DNA of 54,387 bases from NCBI GenBank assembly GCA_041650255.1, contig JBAZLL010000008.1, positions 1 to 54,387 of the forward strand. Direction: 5' to 3'. Positions 23,463-32,363 of this stretch are shown piece by piece (position 1 is the first letter of the stretch; each line of letters begins with the position of its first letter). The translations under genes were made by a program, and so were the position numbers. The notes under the pieces are model-generated. The model saw only the letters and a program-made list of their open reading frames with translations. It made no database searches and was not told the DNA's origin. The DNA comes from 1-14-0-10-45-29 sp041650255 (lineage in GTDB: Archaea; Micrarchaeota; Micrarchaeia; Anstonellales; Anstonellaceae).

Positions 23463-23798
23463 ATGATGAATATACAAACTCTAAACTCTATACAAAAGCA
23501 AAATAAATTTCAAATAGATTCAAAGAAAATTTCCCACCAGATAGTCAAAATAGGTGGGAATATTTGCGTGTTAGAATCATACGGTAGGCGACCGGTTTTC
23601 GTGGTTGGAAAAAATCCCATAAAATATATGCGTGATTCGATTCTGCTCCCATGGCAGAAAATATGCAAATGCGAAGGCTATTCATATTCGTATGATGTTC
23701 TAACTCCCAAAGAGCAAAATGATTTAACCACAAAATATTTGTCCACAAACGGCAACTCGCGCAAGTCTGATTTGTTTTTCAACAATCTTTTGCGTTAA
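23463..23798 (+). CDS. hypothetical protein (111 aa)
   Basis: Start is tentative: ATG 23463 lies about 30 bases after a TTTTTATTT element (23427-23435); an in-frame ATG at 23442 is also possible. The protein is Asn/Gln/Lys-rich at the N-terminus, with a beta-rich centre (Val-Lys-Ile-Gly-Gly-Asn-Ile-Cys-Val-Leu-Glu-Ser-Tyr, Pro-Val-Phe-Val-Val-Gly-Lys) and two close Cys in Ile-Cys-Lys-Cys-Glu. It matches no family I know. Its codon use is more A/T-rich than its neighbours, which may point to a recent arrival. It lies alone between ftsZ and pyrD. Confidence 0.5.
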   Translation: MMNIQTLNSIQKQNKFQIDSKKISHQIVKIGGNICVLESYGRRPVFVVGKNPIKYMRDSILLPWQKICKCEGYSYSYDVLTPKEQNDLTTKYLSTNGNSRKSDLFFNNLLR

Positions 23799-23982
23799 TT
23801 TTTTGCAATTTTTGCACAATGGCACTTTTTGCTTTTGTCAAATATTTTTTATTCTTCTAAAGCAAATGAGTTTGAAAAAGAAGTTTTTGCATTCTGCAAT
23901 GGGACCGTTCTTGCCCCTAACTCATCCTTTCTTTAAATAAGTTGCAGGCACATCCTATATATACTTCTTTTTTCATAGTATA

Positions 23983-24903
23983 ATGTTGGGAAAACGAATG
24001 GCTGACTTAACAACATCCTTATGCGGCGCTAAGATGAAAAATCCGCTTGTGCTCGCCTCCGGCATTCGGGGCAACAGCGCAGGCCTTCTGATTCGCGCGG
24101 CAAAAGAGGGCGCCGGAGCCGCTACTTCCAAATCATGTTCACTTCTTGCCCGTGAAGGGCACAAAAATCCAAGCGCGCTTGAATTTGACTCTTACATGGT
24201 AAATGCAATCGGGCTTTCAAATCCGGGTGTAGATGCCGAAGTGCATGAAATTTCACGCGCGGTAAAAGAGGCAAAAATCCCAATCATCGCGTCCATATAT
24301 GCAGGCTCATCAGAAGAATTTGCCCTCGTTGCAAAAAAAATGTCGCAGGCAAAGCCCCACCTGATTGAATTGGATGCATCATGCCCAAACATTCATTCTG
24401 AAGGGAAAATGTTTTCCTCAAGCCCGGAGTCCGCATCCGAAATCGTGCGCGCGGTAAAAAAAGATGTGAAAAATATCCCGATTTCAATAAAGCTTTCCGC
24501 AAACGTGCCAAACATCGGGGATATCGCACTCTCCTGTCAACGCGCGGGGGTGGATTGCATAACTGCTATCAACACTCTACCTGCAATGATAATTGACGTT
24601 CATGCACGCAGACCTGTTCTTGCAAACAAATACGGCGGGCTTTCGGGACCTGCAATATTTCCAGTGGCTTTGCGCTCGGTAAATGAGATTAGAAATTCCT
24701 GCTCCCTACCAATAATCGGCGGCGGAGGGGTGACAAGCGGAGAAGACGCGGCGGCAATGCTCATGGCGGGCGCAAACGCAGTATCAGTTGGAACCGCGCT
24801 TTATTATCACAAAAATGCCTTCGCAAAAATATCTGATGAATTGCAATCCTATATGAACGAGCAGGGATTTTCAAAAATATCTCAAATAAAAATGCAAAAT
24901 TAA
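23983..24903 (+). CDS. pyrD: dihydroorotate dehydrogenase catalytic subunit
   Basis: 306 residues. TIM-barrel FMN protein with Asn-Pro-Leu-Val-Leu-Ala-Ser-Gly (N-terminus), Glu-Leu-Asp-Ala-Ser-Cys-Pro-Asn-Ile-His, Gly-Gly-Leu-Ser-Gly-Pro-Ala-Ile and the phosphate-binding Ile-Ile-Gly-Gly-Gly-Gly-Val. It oxidises dihydroorotate to orotate. The pyrK gene just downstream implies the class 1B heteromer that passes electrons to NAD+. A TATATATAC element near 23955 gives leaderless spacing to ATG 23983. Confidence 0.93.
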   Translation: MLGKRMADLTTSLCGAKMKNPLVLASGIRGNSAGLLIRAAKEGAGAATSKSCSLLAREGHKNPSALEFDSYMVNAIGLSNPGVDAEVHEISRAVKEAKIPIIASIYAGSSEEFALVAKKMSQAKPHLIELDASCPNIHSEGKMFSSSPESASEIVRAVKKDVKNIPISIKLSANVPNIGDIALSCQRAGVDCITAINTLPAMIIDVHARRPVLANKYGGLSGPAIFPVALRSVNEIRNSCSLPIIGGGGVTSGEDAAAMLMAGANAVSVGTALYYHKNAFAKISDELQSYMNEQGFSKISQIKMQN

Positions 24904-24988
24904 AATAAAAAATAAAATGATGAAAAAAATTAATTAAAAAATTAAAATAAAAAATAAAACAAAACAAAAAAAATTTAAGTGGTTTGAA

Positions 24989-25750
24989 ATGATGCCGATA
25001 AAAGCAACCGTAATTTCTTGCGAGAAGGAAAACGAGCAGGTTTCCCTTCTCACATTTGATATTTCAATGCCAAACGCAAAGCCGGGCCAATTCGCAATGG
25101 TATGGCTTGCAGGCGAGGACGAAAAACCGATGAGCATTGCAAATGCCTCCCCACTAAAATTTGCAATCGCAAATGCGGGAGAAATATCGCAAAAGCTTTC
25201 CTCATGCAAAAAGGGCGACATTCTTTTCGTACGCGGACCTTATGGAAAGCCGTTTGAACCAATCGGAAAAAAATGGCTTTTGGTCGGCGGCGGCTACGGC
25301 TTTGCACCCCTGCGTTTTCTCGCAAGCGAGGGCGCAAAATCCGGTAAAACTATTGAGTCCGTGCTTGGCGCGCGCTCATCAAAATATTTGATGAAACCCT
25401 CGGTTGGCAAAATGCATATTACAACCGATGACGGCTCATCCGGGACAAAAGGAAATGTTCTTGCGGTGCTTGAGCCCTTATTGCAAAAGGAAAAATTTGA
25501 TTGCATTTATTGTTGCGGGCCGGAAAAAATGATGCTCGCAGTTGCAAAATTGGCAAAAACACACAAAATCCGCTCGCAAGTTTCAATTGAGCGCTATATG
25601 AAATGCGGCTTTGGAATTTGTGGGCACTGCGCGATGGGTGGCTGGCTTTCCTGCATAGACGGGCCAACAATTGACGGCGAAGAAGCCCTCAAATACACTC
25701 AATTCGGAAAAACGTGCCATGACCGCGCAGGAACAGAAGTGGAAATTTAG
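24989..25750 (+). CDS. pyrK: dihydroorotate dehydrogenase electron-transfer subunit
   Basis: 253 residues of ferredoxin-reductase fold. N-terminal FAD-binding barrel (Pro-Gly-Gln-Phe-Ala-Met-Val-Trp), an NAD-binding region with Val-Gly-Gly-Gly-Tyr-Gly-Phe-Ala-Pro, and a C-terminal 2Fe-2S site Cys-Gly-Phe-Gly-Ile-Cys-Gly-His-Cys, with the fourth Cys 9 residues later. It carries electrons from the FMN of PyrD to NAD+. An 85-base A/T-rich gap follows pyrD, and pyrC follows, so the three probably work together in pyrimidine synthesis. Confidence 0.93.
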   Translation: MMPIKATVISCEKENEQVSLLTFDISMPNAKPGQFAMVWLAGEDEKPMSIANASPLKFAIANAGEISQKLSSCKKGDILFVRGPYGKPFEPIGKKWLLVGGGYGFAPLRFLASEGAKSGKTIESVLGARSSKYLMKPSVGKMHITTDDGSSGTKGNVLAVLEPLLQKEKFDCIYCCGPEKMMLAVAKLAKTHKIRSQVSIERYMKCGFGICGHCAMGGWLSCIDGPTIDGEEALKYTQFGKTCHDRAGTEVEI

Positions 25751-25812
25751 CCCTTAAGGTAAAATTTAATTCATGAAACAAAAAATTTATTTTATGCTAA
25801 TAGGTGATTAAT

Positions 25813-27165
25813 TTGTTCATTCGTTCAACAAGAATTTTCATTGATGGGAAACTTCGCCCCGCGTGCCTCTCGATACACACCGGGCGCATCGGCGGAGTGC
25901 ACTCATATACATATATGAAAGAGGAAGCCCTTGATGCCGGCGACTGGATAGTAATGCCTGGTGCAATAGATACACATGTTCATATGCGCGAGCCCGAAAG
26001 CCCTAAAAAAGAGGATTTCACTTCAGGTTCATCTGCGGCAATTGCCGGCGGAGTCACAACCTTTCTTGACATGCCATGCTACAACTCGCCGGTCACCTCA
26101 ACGGTCGGCGCGATTACCGCCAAAGAGCGGCTTGCATCCACAAAATCATTATGCGATTTCGGATTTCATTTCGGGGCAACAAACGAAAATTCTGATTTGA
26201 TAAAGCGATTCCAGCCTTCTTCGCTAAAAGGATTTTTGGCGGAAACGGGTTCAAAGCTCACTCTTACAATGGCAGGGCTTGAGAGGCATTTCTGCTCATA
26301 CGACAAGCACAAGCCTTTTCTTTGCCACTGCGAAGACCAGGACATAATAGATGCGAATGCAAAAAAATACAAAGAGCATGAGAAAATCCGCTCCGAGCAG
26401 GCAGAATTATCTTCCGTGAAAAAAGTCAACAAGCTTGCAAGAAAATATAATCGCAGAGTGCATTTTTGCCATCTTACAACTGGTTCCGAAGTGAGCGCCG
26501 CTCTTTTAGGCAACTCAAAAATTCCCGCGCTCAAGCCTTCAACAGAGCCGGACAAATATTTTCTTACATGCGAGGCGGCAACACATCATCTCTTTCTCTC
26601 AACCGCAGATTTGCCCGCGCTAAAGGGTTTTGGAAAAGTGAATCCGCCGCTTCGCTCGCGCGCAGAAGTTGCAAGCCTGTGGAAAGCTTTGCCGAAAATA
26701 AATTGCGTGATTAGCGACCACGCCCCGCATCTTCCTTCGGAAAAGGCCGAGGGCGCATCCGGTTATCCGGGTGTGCAGACAATGCTTCCACTAATGCTTC
26801 ATGCGGTGCTTGGAAAAAAACTAAACATCGCGGATGCAGTCCGACTCATGTGCACCGGACCTGCACACACATTCACAATGCACCGCAAAGGAAAAATAGC
26901 CGCGGGCTATGATGCCGATTTGGTGATGTTTGACACCGCTCAAAACTGGAAAATCTCATCCGAGGATTTGCATTCAAAGGCAGGTTGGTCTCCTTACGAG
27001 GGCTGGACTTTGCGCGGCAAAGTGCTTGGCACTTACATCCGCGGAGAGCAAGTATATTGGGACGGCGAGCTTATGGTAAAGCCCGGCTACGGAGAGCTTG
27101 TGCAAAGAAGCGAGCAGGTCGGAAACGAGCGGCTTGTGTTAAGAAAGCATTCAAAGGAGAGATAA
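25813..27165 (+). CDS. pyrC: dihydroorotase
   Basis: About 450 residues. A GGTGA site (25803-25807) is 5 bases before TTG 25813, the same spacing as at dnaG; a GTG at 25804 inside the site is the alternative start. Metal-binding His-Val-His-Met-Arg-Glu-Pro near residue 55, further ligands in Cys-His-Cys-Glu-Asp and Cys-His-Leu-Thr-Thr-Gly, and Ser-Asp-His-Ala-Pro-His near residue 300, all typical of class I dihydroorotase (allantoinase-like amidohydrolases). It closes carbamoyl aspartate to dihydroorotate, the substrate of PyrDK upstream. Confidence 0.92.
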   Translation: MFIRSTRIFIDGKLRPACLSIHTGRIGGVHSYTYMKEEALDAGDWIVMPGAIDTHVHMREPESPKKEDFTSGSSAAIAGGVTTFLDMPCYNSPVTSTVGAITAKERLASTKSLCDFGFHFGATNENSDLIKRFQPSSLKGFLAETGSKLTLTMAGLERHFCSYDKHKPFLCHCEDQDIIDANAKKYKEHEKIRSEQAELSSVKKVNKLARKYNRRVHFCHLTTGSEVSAALLGNSKIPALKPSTEPDKYFLTCEAATHHLFLSTADLPALKGFGKVNPPLRSRAEVASLWKALPKINCVISDHAPHLPSEKAEGASGYPGVQTMLPLMLHAVLGKKLNIADAVRLMCTGPAHTFTMHRKGKIAAGYDADLVMFDTAQNWKISSEDLHSKAGWSPYEGWTLRGKVLGTYIRGEQVYWDGELMVKPGYGELVQRSEQVGNERLVLRKHSKER

Positions 27166-27237
27166 ACTAACACCCAATTAAAATAAAAAAGTCGCGCGAA
27201 ATTTTGTTTTGTTGCAAAAAACTTGTGCGGCAATTTC

Positions 27238-27657
27238 TCATTCCACAAGCTCTAGCGCAACCGTTCCATCGTCTTTTTTGTAAATATCAATTGAGTAAGT
27301 GCCTTCCGCGTTTATTTTTTCCATTCCAATGCCGCCGACTTGATAATCAGTTGCCTGCACAATCGCAACCGTTCCATAAGTCGTGTACACATTCAGCACT
27401 ATTTCCCTGCCGGATGCCTGTACAGACTCAAGAAGGGGCATCTCAACGTTTGCCCTTATCTTGCTTTGTCTCTCAAGGCTTCCGATTGAATTAACAGATG
27501 ATGCCAGCCTCGCGGCGGAAAATGTGCCCTTTGATATCGCAAGCCTGTCCGGCGAATTCTGGGCATTCCATTCCATTGCCATCAAAATAGGTATGACTGC
27601 CAAAGTGAGAATTCCGATAACAACCAAAAATTCCATTGCAACTTGCGCCTTTTTCAT
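27238..27657 (-). CDS. class III signal peptide pilin-like protein
   Basis: 139 residues. The N-terminus Met-Lys-Lys-Ala-Gln-Val-Ala-Met-Glu-Phe-Leu-Val-Val is a textbook archaeal class III signal: cleavage after Ala, Gln at +1 and Glu at +5, then a ~17-residue hydrophobic stretch. The mature part is beta-rich. A TTTTTATTT-type element about 27 bases upstream suggests leaderless expression. It is remote from the pilin cluster at 9.4-11.7 kb and stands alone, so it may be the major pilin or the subunit of another filament. Confidence 0.8.
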   Translation of the reverse strand: MKKAQVAMEFLVVIGILTLAVIPILMAMEWNAQNSPDRLAISKGTFSAARLASSVNSIGSLERQSKIRANVEMPLLESVQASGREIVLNVYTTYGTVAIVQATDYQVGGIGMEKINAEGTYSIDIYKKDDGTVALELVE

Positions 27658-27873
27658 GCAGAATGCACACCCGCACCAAATAAAAAGATAATGGAAAAAA
27701 TCCGGCTAAAAATGCGGGGAAAAGCGCATAATAATTTAGGATGCAATATCAAAAAATCAGAAAAATCGCACAAAAAATACTAAAAACAATAAAAATATCA
27801 AAAACAATATAAAAAATATTAGAAAAATAAAACTAAAAAATACAAAAAAATGCCCTAAAGCAAAGCCATTTGA
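27658..27873. other. A/T-rich spacer, no gene found
   Basis: Between the pilin and the CBS-HPF gene the forward strand is mostly A with scattered T. It includes the pilin promoter and T-tracts (reverse strand) that may end the CBS-HPF transcript. No open frame with start signals is seen. Confidence 0.4.
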
Positions 27874-28935
27874 TTAATTTCTTCTTCCGGACATTCCAAT
27901 CTTCTTATCTTTTTTTGCCTGCACTTCAATTTCATCCATCGCCTGATGCACCGCGCTTATGAGCTCAAAATCAGTTGCATGCGCCCTGTAAGCTTTTTTT
28001 CCGCGTACATGTGCCGCCACGACATACCGGCTTCCCTCTCCTTTAACATGAATGGATAGACTTTCTGCCCCCATGTTTTTCATCTTGGAGAGCAGTTTTT
28101 CCCCCAAAACGGTAATGTCATCAGTCAGGCTCTTGTCTATTCCATCAAGTCCTGATACAATAACTGGCAGACCTATTTTTACATGCACGACTGTTTCAAG
28201 TATGTCTTTCGCGGTAATTATTCCCGCAGGCCTTTCTCCCTCAAGCACAATAAGCGCAGCCTTTTTCGTATAAAGCATCTTTCTTACAGCTTCGGAAATC
28301 GACGCATCCTGTCCAATCGTTTCCACGTCCGTCTTCATAAACGAGCGGACCGGAAAATCAGTTTCCTTTCTTTTTTGCTGTTTTAATTCCGGCTTTCTCT
28401 GTCCGTCATCCGTTCTTGTTGGAAGCAAATCAAACACGGATACGATTCCCGCAAGCCTTCCGTTCTCAAGAACCACGAGTCTTCTCACGTTTGCCTCCTG
28501 CATAATCGAGTTTGCAACCGCCGCCGAGTTTGAGGCGTTCACAGTCATTATCGGGCTTGACATGTGGTTTTGCACTTTATGCCCTTTTAGAAATCCGCTC
28601 TTCTCAAGCATGGCAAGTATTTCCCATCTCCCCACAATGCCCAGAACATTTCCTCCTTCCATCACTGGCAGGCTCTTAAACCGTCCCGCAAAAAAAGCAT
28701 TGCATATATCCTGAAGCGAATCTTGCGGGTCAAGCACCGGCGTCTTTACAACCGCGTTTGAGCATTTGGTGGTTGAAATATCAATTCTTCTCTCCCTAAG
28801 TCTGCGCTCGTCAATCATTCCAACATATTTTTTTCCCTGAAACACGACTGCTCCAAGCCCTGCCTGTTGTATTTTCCCAAGGGCCTTTGATATGGTATCA
28901 TCCGCGGACACAATTATTGCTTTTGACAGCTCCAT
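27874..28935 (-). CDS. CBS-domain protein fused to a ribosome-hibernation (HPF/S30AE-like) domain
   Basis: 353 residues; GGGGTGA precedes the ATG. Four CBS-type repeats in two pairs (about 1-115 and 125-250), seen as repeated Val-x-Gly-Ile-Val and Ala-Gly-Ile-Val-Ser-Val-Phe-Asp-Leu-Leu ends; CBS pairs bind adenine nucleotides and act as energy sensors. The last ~95 residues (Leu-Ser-Ile-His-Val-Lys-Gly, Val-Val-Ala-His-Val, Ala-Thr-Asp-Phe-Glu-Leu-Ile-Ser-Ala-Val-His-Gln-Ala-Met-Asp-Glu-Ile-Glu) follow the HPF/S30AE pattern that binds the ribosomal decoding site. Together these predict a ribosome-silencing factor controlled by nucleotide levels. Confidence 0.8.
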   Translation of the reverse strand: MELSKAIIVSADDTISKALGKIQQAGLGAVVFQGKKYVGMIDERRLRERRIDISTTKCSNAVVKTPVLDPQDSLQDICNAFFAGRFKSLPVMEGGNVLGIVGRWEILAMLEKSGFLKGHKVQNHMSSPIMTVNASNSAAVANSIMQEANVRRLVVLENGRLAGIVSVFDLLPTRTDDGQRKPELKQQKRKETDFPVRSFMKTDVETIGQDASISEAVRKMLYTKKAALIVLEGERPAGIITAKDILETVVHVKIGLPVIVSGLDGIDKSLTDDITVLGEKLLSKMKNMGAESLSIHVKGEGSRYVVAAHVRGKKAYRAHATDFELISAVHQAMDEIEVQAKKDKKIGMSGRRN

Positions 28936-29186
28936 CTTCTCACCCCTTTTCTTTCACACAAATCAATAAGGCAATATTTAAAACACAAATTATGAGCCGT
29001 CGTAAAACAAACAAAGCAATTAATCAAAATAAAAATAATCTCCCAAAAACAACCGGCAAAATATTCAAACCCGGACTCTTTCGGATCGAGCCCAGGCTCG
29101 CAAAATGGGAATTTTTAGTTTTTTTGCGCCCTCAAAAAAATTTCATCAGGATTTTTTTTGTATGCAAGTGTTTTTTGCAGTATCGC
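28936..29186. other. spacer with short palindrome, no gene supported
   Basis: This gap lies between argS (end) and the CBS-HPF start. It contains an A/T-rich promoter-like stretch near 28972 and a G/C inverted repeat at 29087-29100 (CGAGCC/GGCTCG) followed on the forward side by T-rich DNA. A forward frame crossing it continues antisense through argS and has no start signals. Confidence 0.35.
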
Positions 29187-31061
29187 TCACATCTTCTCAA
29201 GCCGTTCAATGCCTATAACTTCCATGCACTGTGCAAGCAAGCACGACGACGCATAAACAATTGCAAGCCGTGCGGATTTTTTCTTCTCATCCTTTTCATT
29301 AAGCACCGGAGAAGTGGTGTAAAATTTGTTGAATGCGCCCGCAAGCCCGATTGCAAACTCGCAAACAGGGTGCACCTGATAATTTTTGGCGCATGAATCA
29401 AGCGTGTCATTCCATGAAAGCATGAATCTAAGCAGTTCTGTTTCCTGCTCGCTGTATTGATATTTCGCATCCGGCACCTTGATTTTCATTCCCGCTTCTT
29501 TTGCTTTCGCCATTATTCCAAACGCGCGCGCATAAGCATACTGCACATAAGGTCCGGAATCCCCGGAAAGTGAAAGTGCCCTATCCATATCAAAAACTAT
29601 TTTCTGATTTGCGGACGGTCTAAGAATAGAAAAGCGCAAAGCCCCGCATCCGACCGCATGGGCAATTTTGTCTTTTTGCTCATCATTGTACTCGACATTT
29701 ATCCTCTCTCTGGCTCGCTTTATTACCTCGTCAATTAGTTCGTCCGCGGAAAAGCCCATTTCTCCCTGCGCGCCCATCCATGTGCCCGCTCGTCCGGAAA
29801 ACTTTCCCTGCGGAAGCACCACGTGCTCATATGCAAGATGAATTGAATTTTTCGCCTCATTCACATATCCCATTCTCTCAAGCACGGCGCAAATGACTTT
29901 TTGCGGATAAGCCTGTTCTGCCCCAATAACATTAACCACTGTTTGCGCATTCGCAAATTTCATTTTTTCGCCCTTTCTGCAAGTCATATACGCAACCTTT
30001 CCATTCGGTTGTGCAATAAATTCGCAGAAAGAGAACCTGTTTTTGAGCAGCCCGAATTTGTAAAGCTGGAATGCAACATCCTTGCCCGTATATGTTGCAG
30101 TTCCATCGCTTCTAATCATTATTTTGTCTGCGTTCTCAAGCCCTTCAAAGCCGGATGCACCCTGTAATCTCACTACCCAACAGCCTGCATTTTTTCCCTG
30201 TTCCTCAAGCACCAGCACGCCTGATTTTTTTATCATCTCAAGCCCTTGCGCAAAAATATCCCGTACGATGTCCGACTCAAAAATGAGCGCATCATGATAA
30301 ATTCCAAGCATGAACGCCGTCTCATATTGTGCGCCGACTATTTTCTCAACTGTTTTTCTTGCCTGCAACGCTTCCTCTCCTTCTCCTTCCTCAAGTTTTT
30401 TCAAAAGCGCGCGCACCTGCGCATTCACTTGCGGCTCTTCAATTCTTTTTGCAACTTGTACATATTGCCTGCCAAACACATGGTCTGTTTTTTTTGCGAA
30501 TTTTTCATCCGCGCTTTGCGAGTTTGCATATGGCAAATTCTTTTCCCCCCAAACGGATTGTGCAACCTGCAATCCCAAATCGTCAATATAGTCAATTCTT
30601 TGCACATCGTAGCCGCATTTTGAGAGCACGTTTGCAAGCGAATCCCCCAAAATTGCATTTCTCATATGCCCTGCATGCCACGGCTTATTCGGATTTACGG
30701 AAGGAAATTCAATAATTATTTTTTGCTTTTTGCCAGTCGGCTTTTTGCTCTTTGAAATTTGCCCGACAATTTTTCCCCAAAAGTTTTTTGCAAAATAAAA
30801 ATTCAGGTAAGGTCCGCTTGCCTGCGCGCGTGAGACAAACTTTGGCCATTTTGCCTCGTTTGCCCATTTGGTTGCAAGCGCAACCGGATTTGCCTTTTGT
30901 GTTTTTGCCAACGAGAACGCAAGCGTGGAGCACCAGTCTGCCTGCGCTCCTTTTGGCGCGCACAGGCTTGAGAATGCATCTTCAAATTTGGCTCCTGATG
31001 TCTGCGAGAGAGAATCCGCAAGCTCTTCCTTCCATCCTTTTTTCATGAAATCATCATCCAT
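29187..31061 (-). CDS. argS: arginyl-tRNA synthetase
   Basis: 624 residues. N-terminal tRNA-binding domain, then Ser-Val-Asn-Pro-Asn-Lys-Pro-Trp-His-Ala-Gly-His-Met-Arg-Asn, the HIGH motif of ArgRS, followed by Ala-Ile-Leu-Gly-Asp-Ser-Leu-Ala. The DALR anticodon domain is at the end. Most archaeal ArgRS have a KMSKS-type loop; here the corresponding place reads Leu-Pro-Gln-Gly-Lys-Phe-Ser-Gly-Arg-Ala-Gly, a degenerate form. ArgRS often tolerates loss of KMSKS, using a Lys near HIGH instead. A TTAAAATG element about 20 bases before the ATG is the likely promoter. It charges tRNA-Arg, one of which is encoded at 43020. Confidence 0.95.
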   Translation of the reverse strand: MDDDFMKKGWKEELADSLSQTSGAKFEDAFSSLCAPKGAQADWCSTLAFSLAKTQKANPVALATKWANEAKWPKFVSRAQASGPYLNFYFAKNFWGKIVGQISKSKKPTGKKQKIIIEFPSVNPNKPWHAGHMRNAILGDSLANVLSKCGYDVQRIDYIDDLGLQVAQSVWGEKNLPYANSQSADEKFAKKTDHVFGRQYVQVAKRIEEPQVNAQVRALLKKLEEGEGEEALQARKTVEKIVGAQYETAFMLGIYHDALIFESDIVRDIFAQGLEMIKKSGVLVLEEQGKNAGCWVVRLQGASGFEGLENADKIMIRSDGTATYTGKDVAFQLYKFGLLKNRFSFCEFIAQPNGKVAYMTCRKGEKMKFANAQTVVNVIGAEQAYPQKVICAVLERMGYVNEAKNSIHLAYEHVVLPQGKFSGRAGTWMGAQGEMGFSADELIDEVIKRARERINVEYNDEQKDKIAHAVGCGALRFSILRPSANQKIVFDMDRALSLSGDSGPYVQYAYARAFGIMAKAKEAGMKIKVPDAKYQYSEQETELLRFMLSWNDTLDSCAKNYQVHPVCEFAIGLAGAFNKFYTTSPVLNEKDEKKKSARLAIVYASSCLLAQCMEVIGIERLEKM

Positions 31062-31112
31062 TCATTGCAAACTTTTCATTTTAATCCTATCCAACACTAT
31101 AATCGAATTCAA

Positions 31113-32102
31113 TCAGTCATTGCTGTAAAATCCGAATTTGATTATGTCTGTCACTCTTATCCAGTCCTGACGTATCACTTCTTCGCTGAAATGCGAATAA
31201 ACCTCTTTCAAGAGCTCTTTTAACTGCGTTCCGTCTGCCAGCCTAACATCATAATACATGTCAAAATTTCCGAATGTGAACGAAGAGCGATAAATTGTCG
31301 GCTGGGTGTCCAAATATCTCATCAATTCATCCCTTCTCTTTTGCGGAATATATTTTAGTTTCACAAAAACCCTATAATGTAAAAATCCGTCAAGGTTGGG
31401 GTTCAACTTTGTGCTGTACCCAGCAATAATTCCTTTCTTCTCAAGCTTTTTCATTCTGCTATATACTGTCGGACCGCCAATGCCTGTCTGCTTCGCAACC
31501 TTCCAAATCGGCCAATTGGCATTATCGGCAAGCACCATAAGTATTTTTTTGTCTATCTCGTCAACTTCAACTTCTCCTTTGTAAGTGTCCAATATCACTT
31601 TTGGCTTTAGAGTTTTTTTAATATCCGAATCAATAAAATTTTCATGAGTGAAAAAATGCGCTTTAAGATGAATAAGCCTTATCTCATCAATGGCATATCC
31701 TTCAACTGCCTCTCTCATAAGCCATAATGATTCGGCGGCATCATCCGTACTCTTTACAAGAAGCACGACTTGCAAATCATATGTTCCATATGTGAGTAGC
31801 ACATCGGTGACTCTTGGAATTTTGCATATCTCATTAATCATTTTTGCCCTTTTATCTTCCGGCATCTCCTTAAGCTTGTAATATACTGCATAGGGTCTGT
31901 ACTTGATCTTTCGGTAATCAACTATTGTGATAAACGAAAGTATTGCCTTGTTCTTTACCAATTGTTCAAGTCTGTACGCAAGCCTCGCCGGAGATGCATG
32001 CAATTTTTTTGAAAGGGATGTAAGGCTTTGCCTACAATCTATGTCCATCCAGTAAAGAATCTGACGATCAAGCTTGTCCAACTGCCATTTCTCTTTTTCC
32101 AC
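31113..32102 (-). CDS. double Lrp/AsnC-type transcription regulator
   Basis: 329 residues made of two Lrp-like halves. Each begins with a winged helix-turn-helix: first about residues 6-60 (Leu-Asp-Lys-Leu-Asp-Arg-Gln-Ile-Leu-Tyr), second about 176-230 (Val-Asp-Glu-Ile-Asp-Lys-Lys-Ile-Leu-Met-Val-Leu-Ala-Asp-Asn-Ala). Each is followed by a ligand-binding-like alpha/beta region (Val-Leu-Leu-Thr-Tyr-Gly-Thr-Tyr-Asp-Leu-Gln-Val and Ser-Ser-Phe-Thr-Phe-Gly-Asn-Phe-Asp-Met-Tyr). A typical Lrp is ~150 residues, so this is a tandem duplication in one chain. The GTG start lies near TTTATAAAAATATTTA (about 32126-32142). Target genes unknown; the divergent ORFs at 32235 share the promoter region. Confidence 0.85.
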   Translation of the reverse strand: MEKEKWQLDKLDRQILYWMDIDCRQSLTSLSKKLHASPARLAYRLEQLVKNKAILSFITIVDYRKIKYRPYAVYYKLKEMPEDKRAKMINEICKIPRVTDVLLTYGTYDLQVVLLVKSTDDAAESLWLMREAVEGYAIDEIRLIHLKAHFFTHENFIDSDIKKTLKPKVILDTYKGEVEVDEIDKKILMVLADNANWPIWKVAKQTGIGGPTVYSRMKKLEKKGIIAGYSTKLNPNLDGFLHYRVFVKLKYIPQKRRDELMRYLDTQPTIYRSSFTFGNFDMYYDVRLADGTQLKELLKEVYSHFSEEVIRQDWIRVTDIIKFGFYSND

Positions 32103-32234
32103 GCTGTTACATATGCCCTCTCATCTTTTTAAATATTTTTATAAAAAATGCGTTTTTTTAAAAAACAAGCGAAAAATCGGCTGTTTAATATTATATCTAT
32201 TACATGTGCCCATCACTTTATGGGGGTGAAAAGG

Positions 32235-32363
32235 TTGCATTCATTGGAAAAAAACCTAAAATGCTCCAATTCATCTCTGTTGAAATTGGCAGGGGAAATT
32301 TTTTTCGGAAGCCAAGGGGAAAGTTGGGAGAAAAAACGCCTGCAAGACGAGGTGGGAATATGA
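32235..32363 (+). CDS. possible 42-residue small protein (upstream of a pair)
   Basis: TTG 32235 is 5 bases after a GGTGA site (32225-32229), matching the spacing at dnaG and pyrC, and a TTTAATATTA element (about 32179) precedes it. The frame ends TGA overlapping the next ATG (ATGA). The peptide mixes Ser/Leu/Lys with Lys-Leu-Ala-Gly-Glu-Ile-Phe-Phe-Gly. No family recognised; the expression signals are the only support. Confidence 0.3.
   Translation: MHSLEKNLKCSNSSLLKLAGEIFFGSQGESWEKKRLQDEVGI

Noticed and set aside
28887..29396. Forward 169-residue ORF
   Set aside because: It is antisense to argS and CBS-HPF ends, lacks a ribosome site and a properly spaced TATA element, and its product is basic and atypical.
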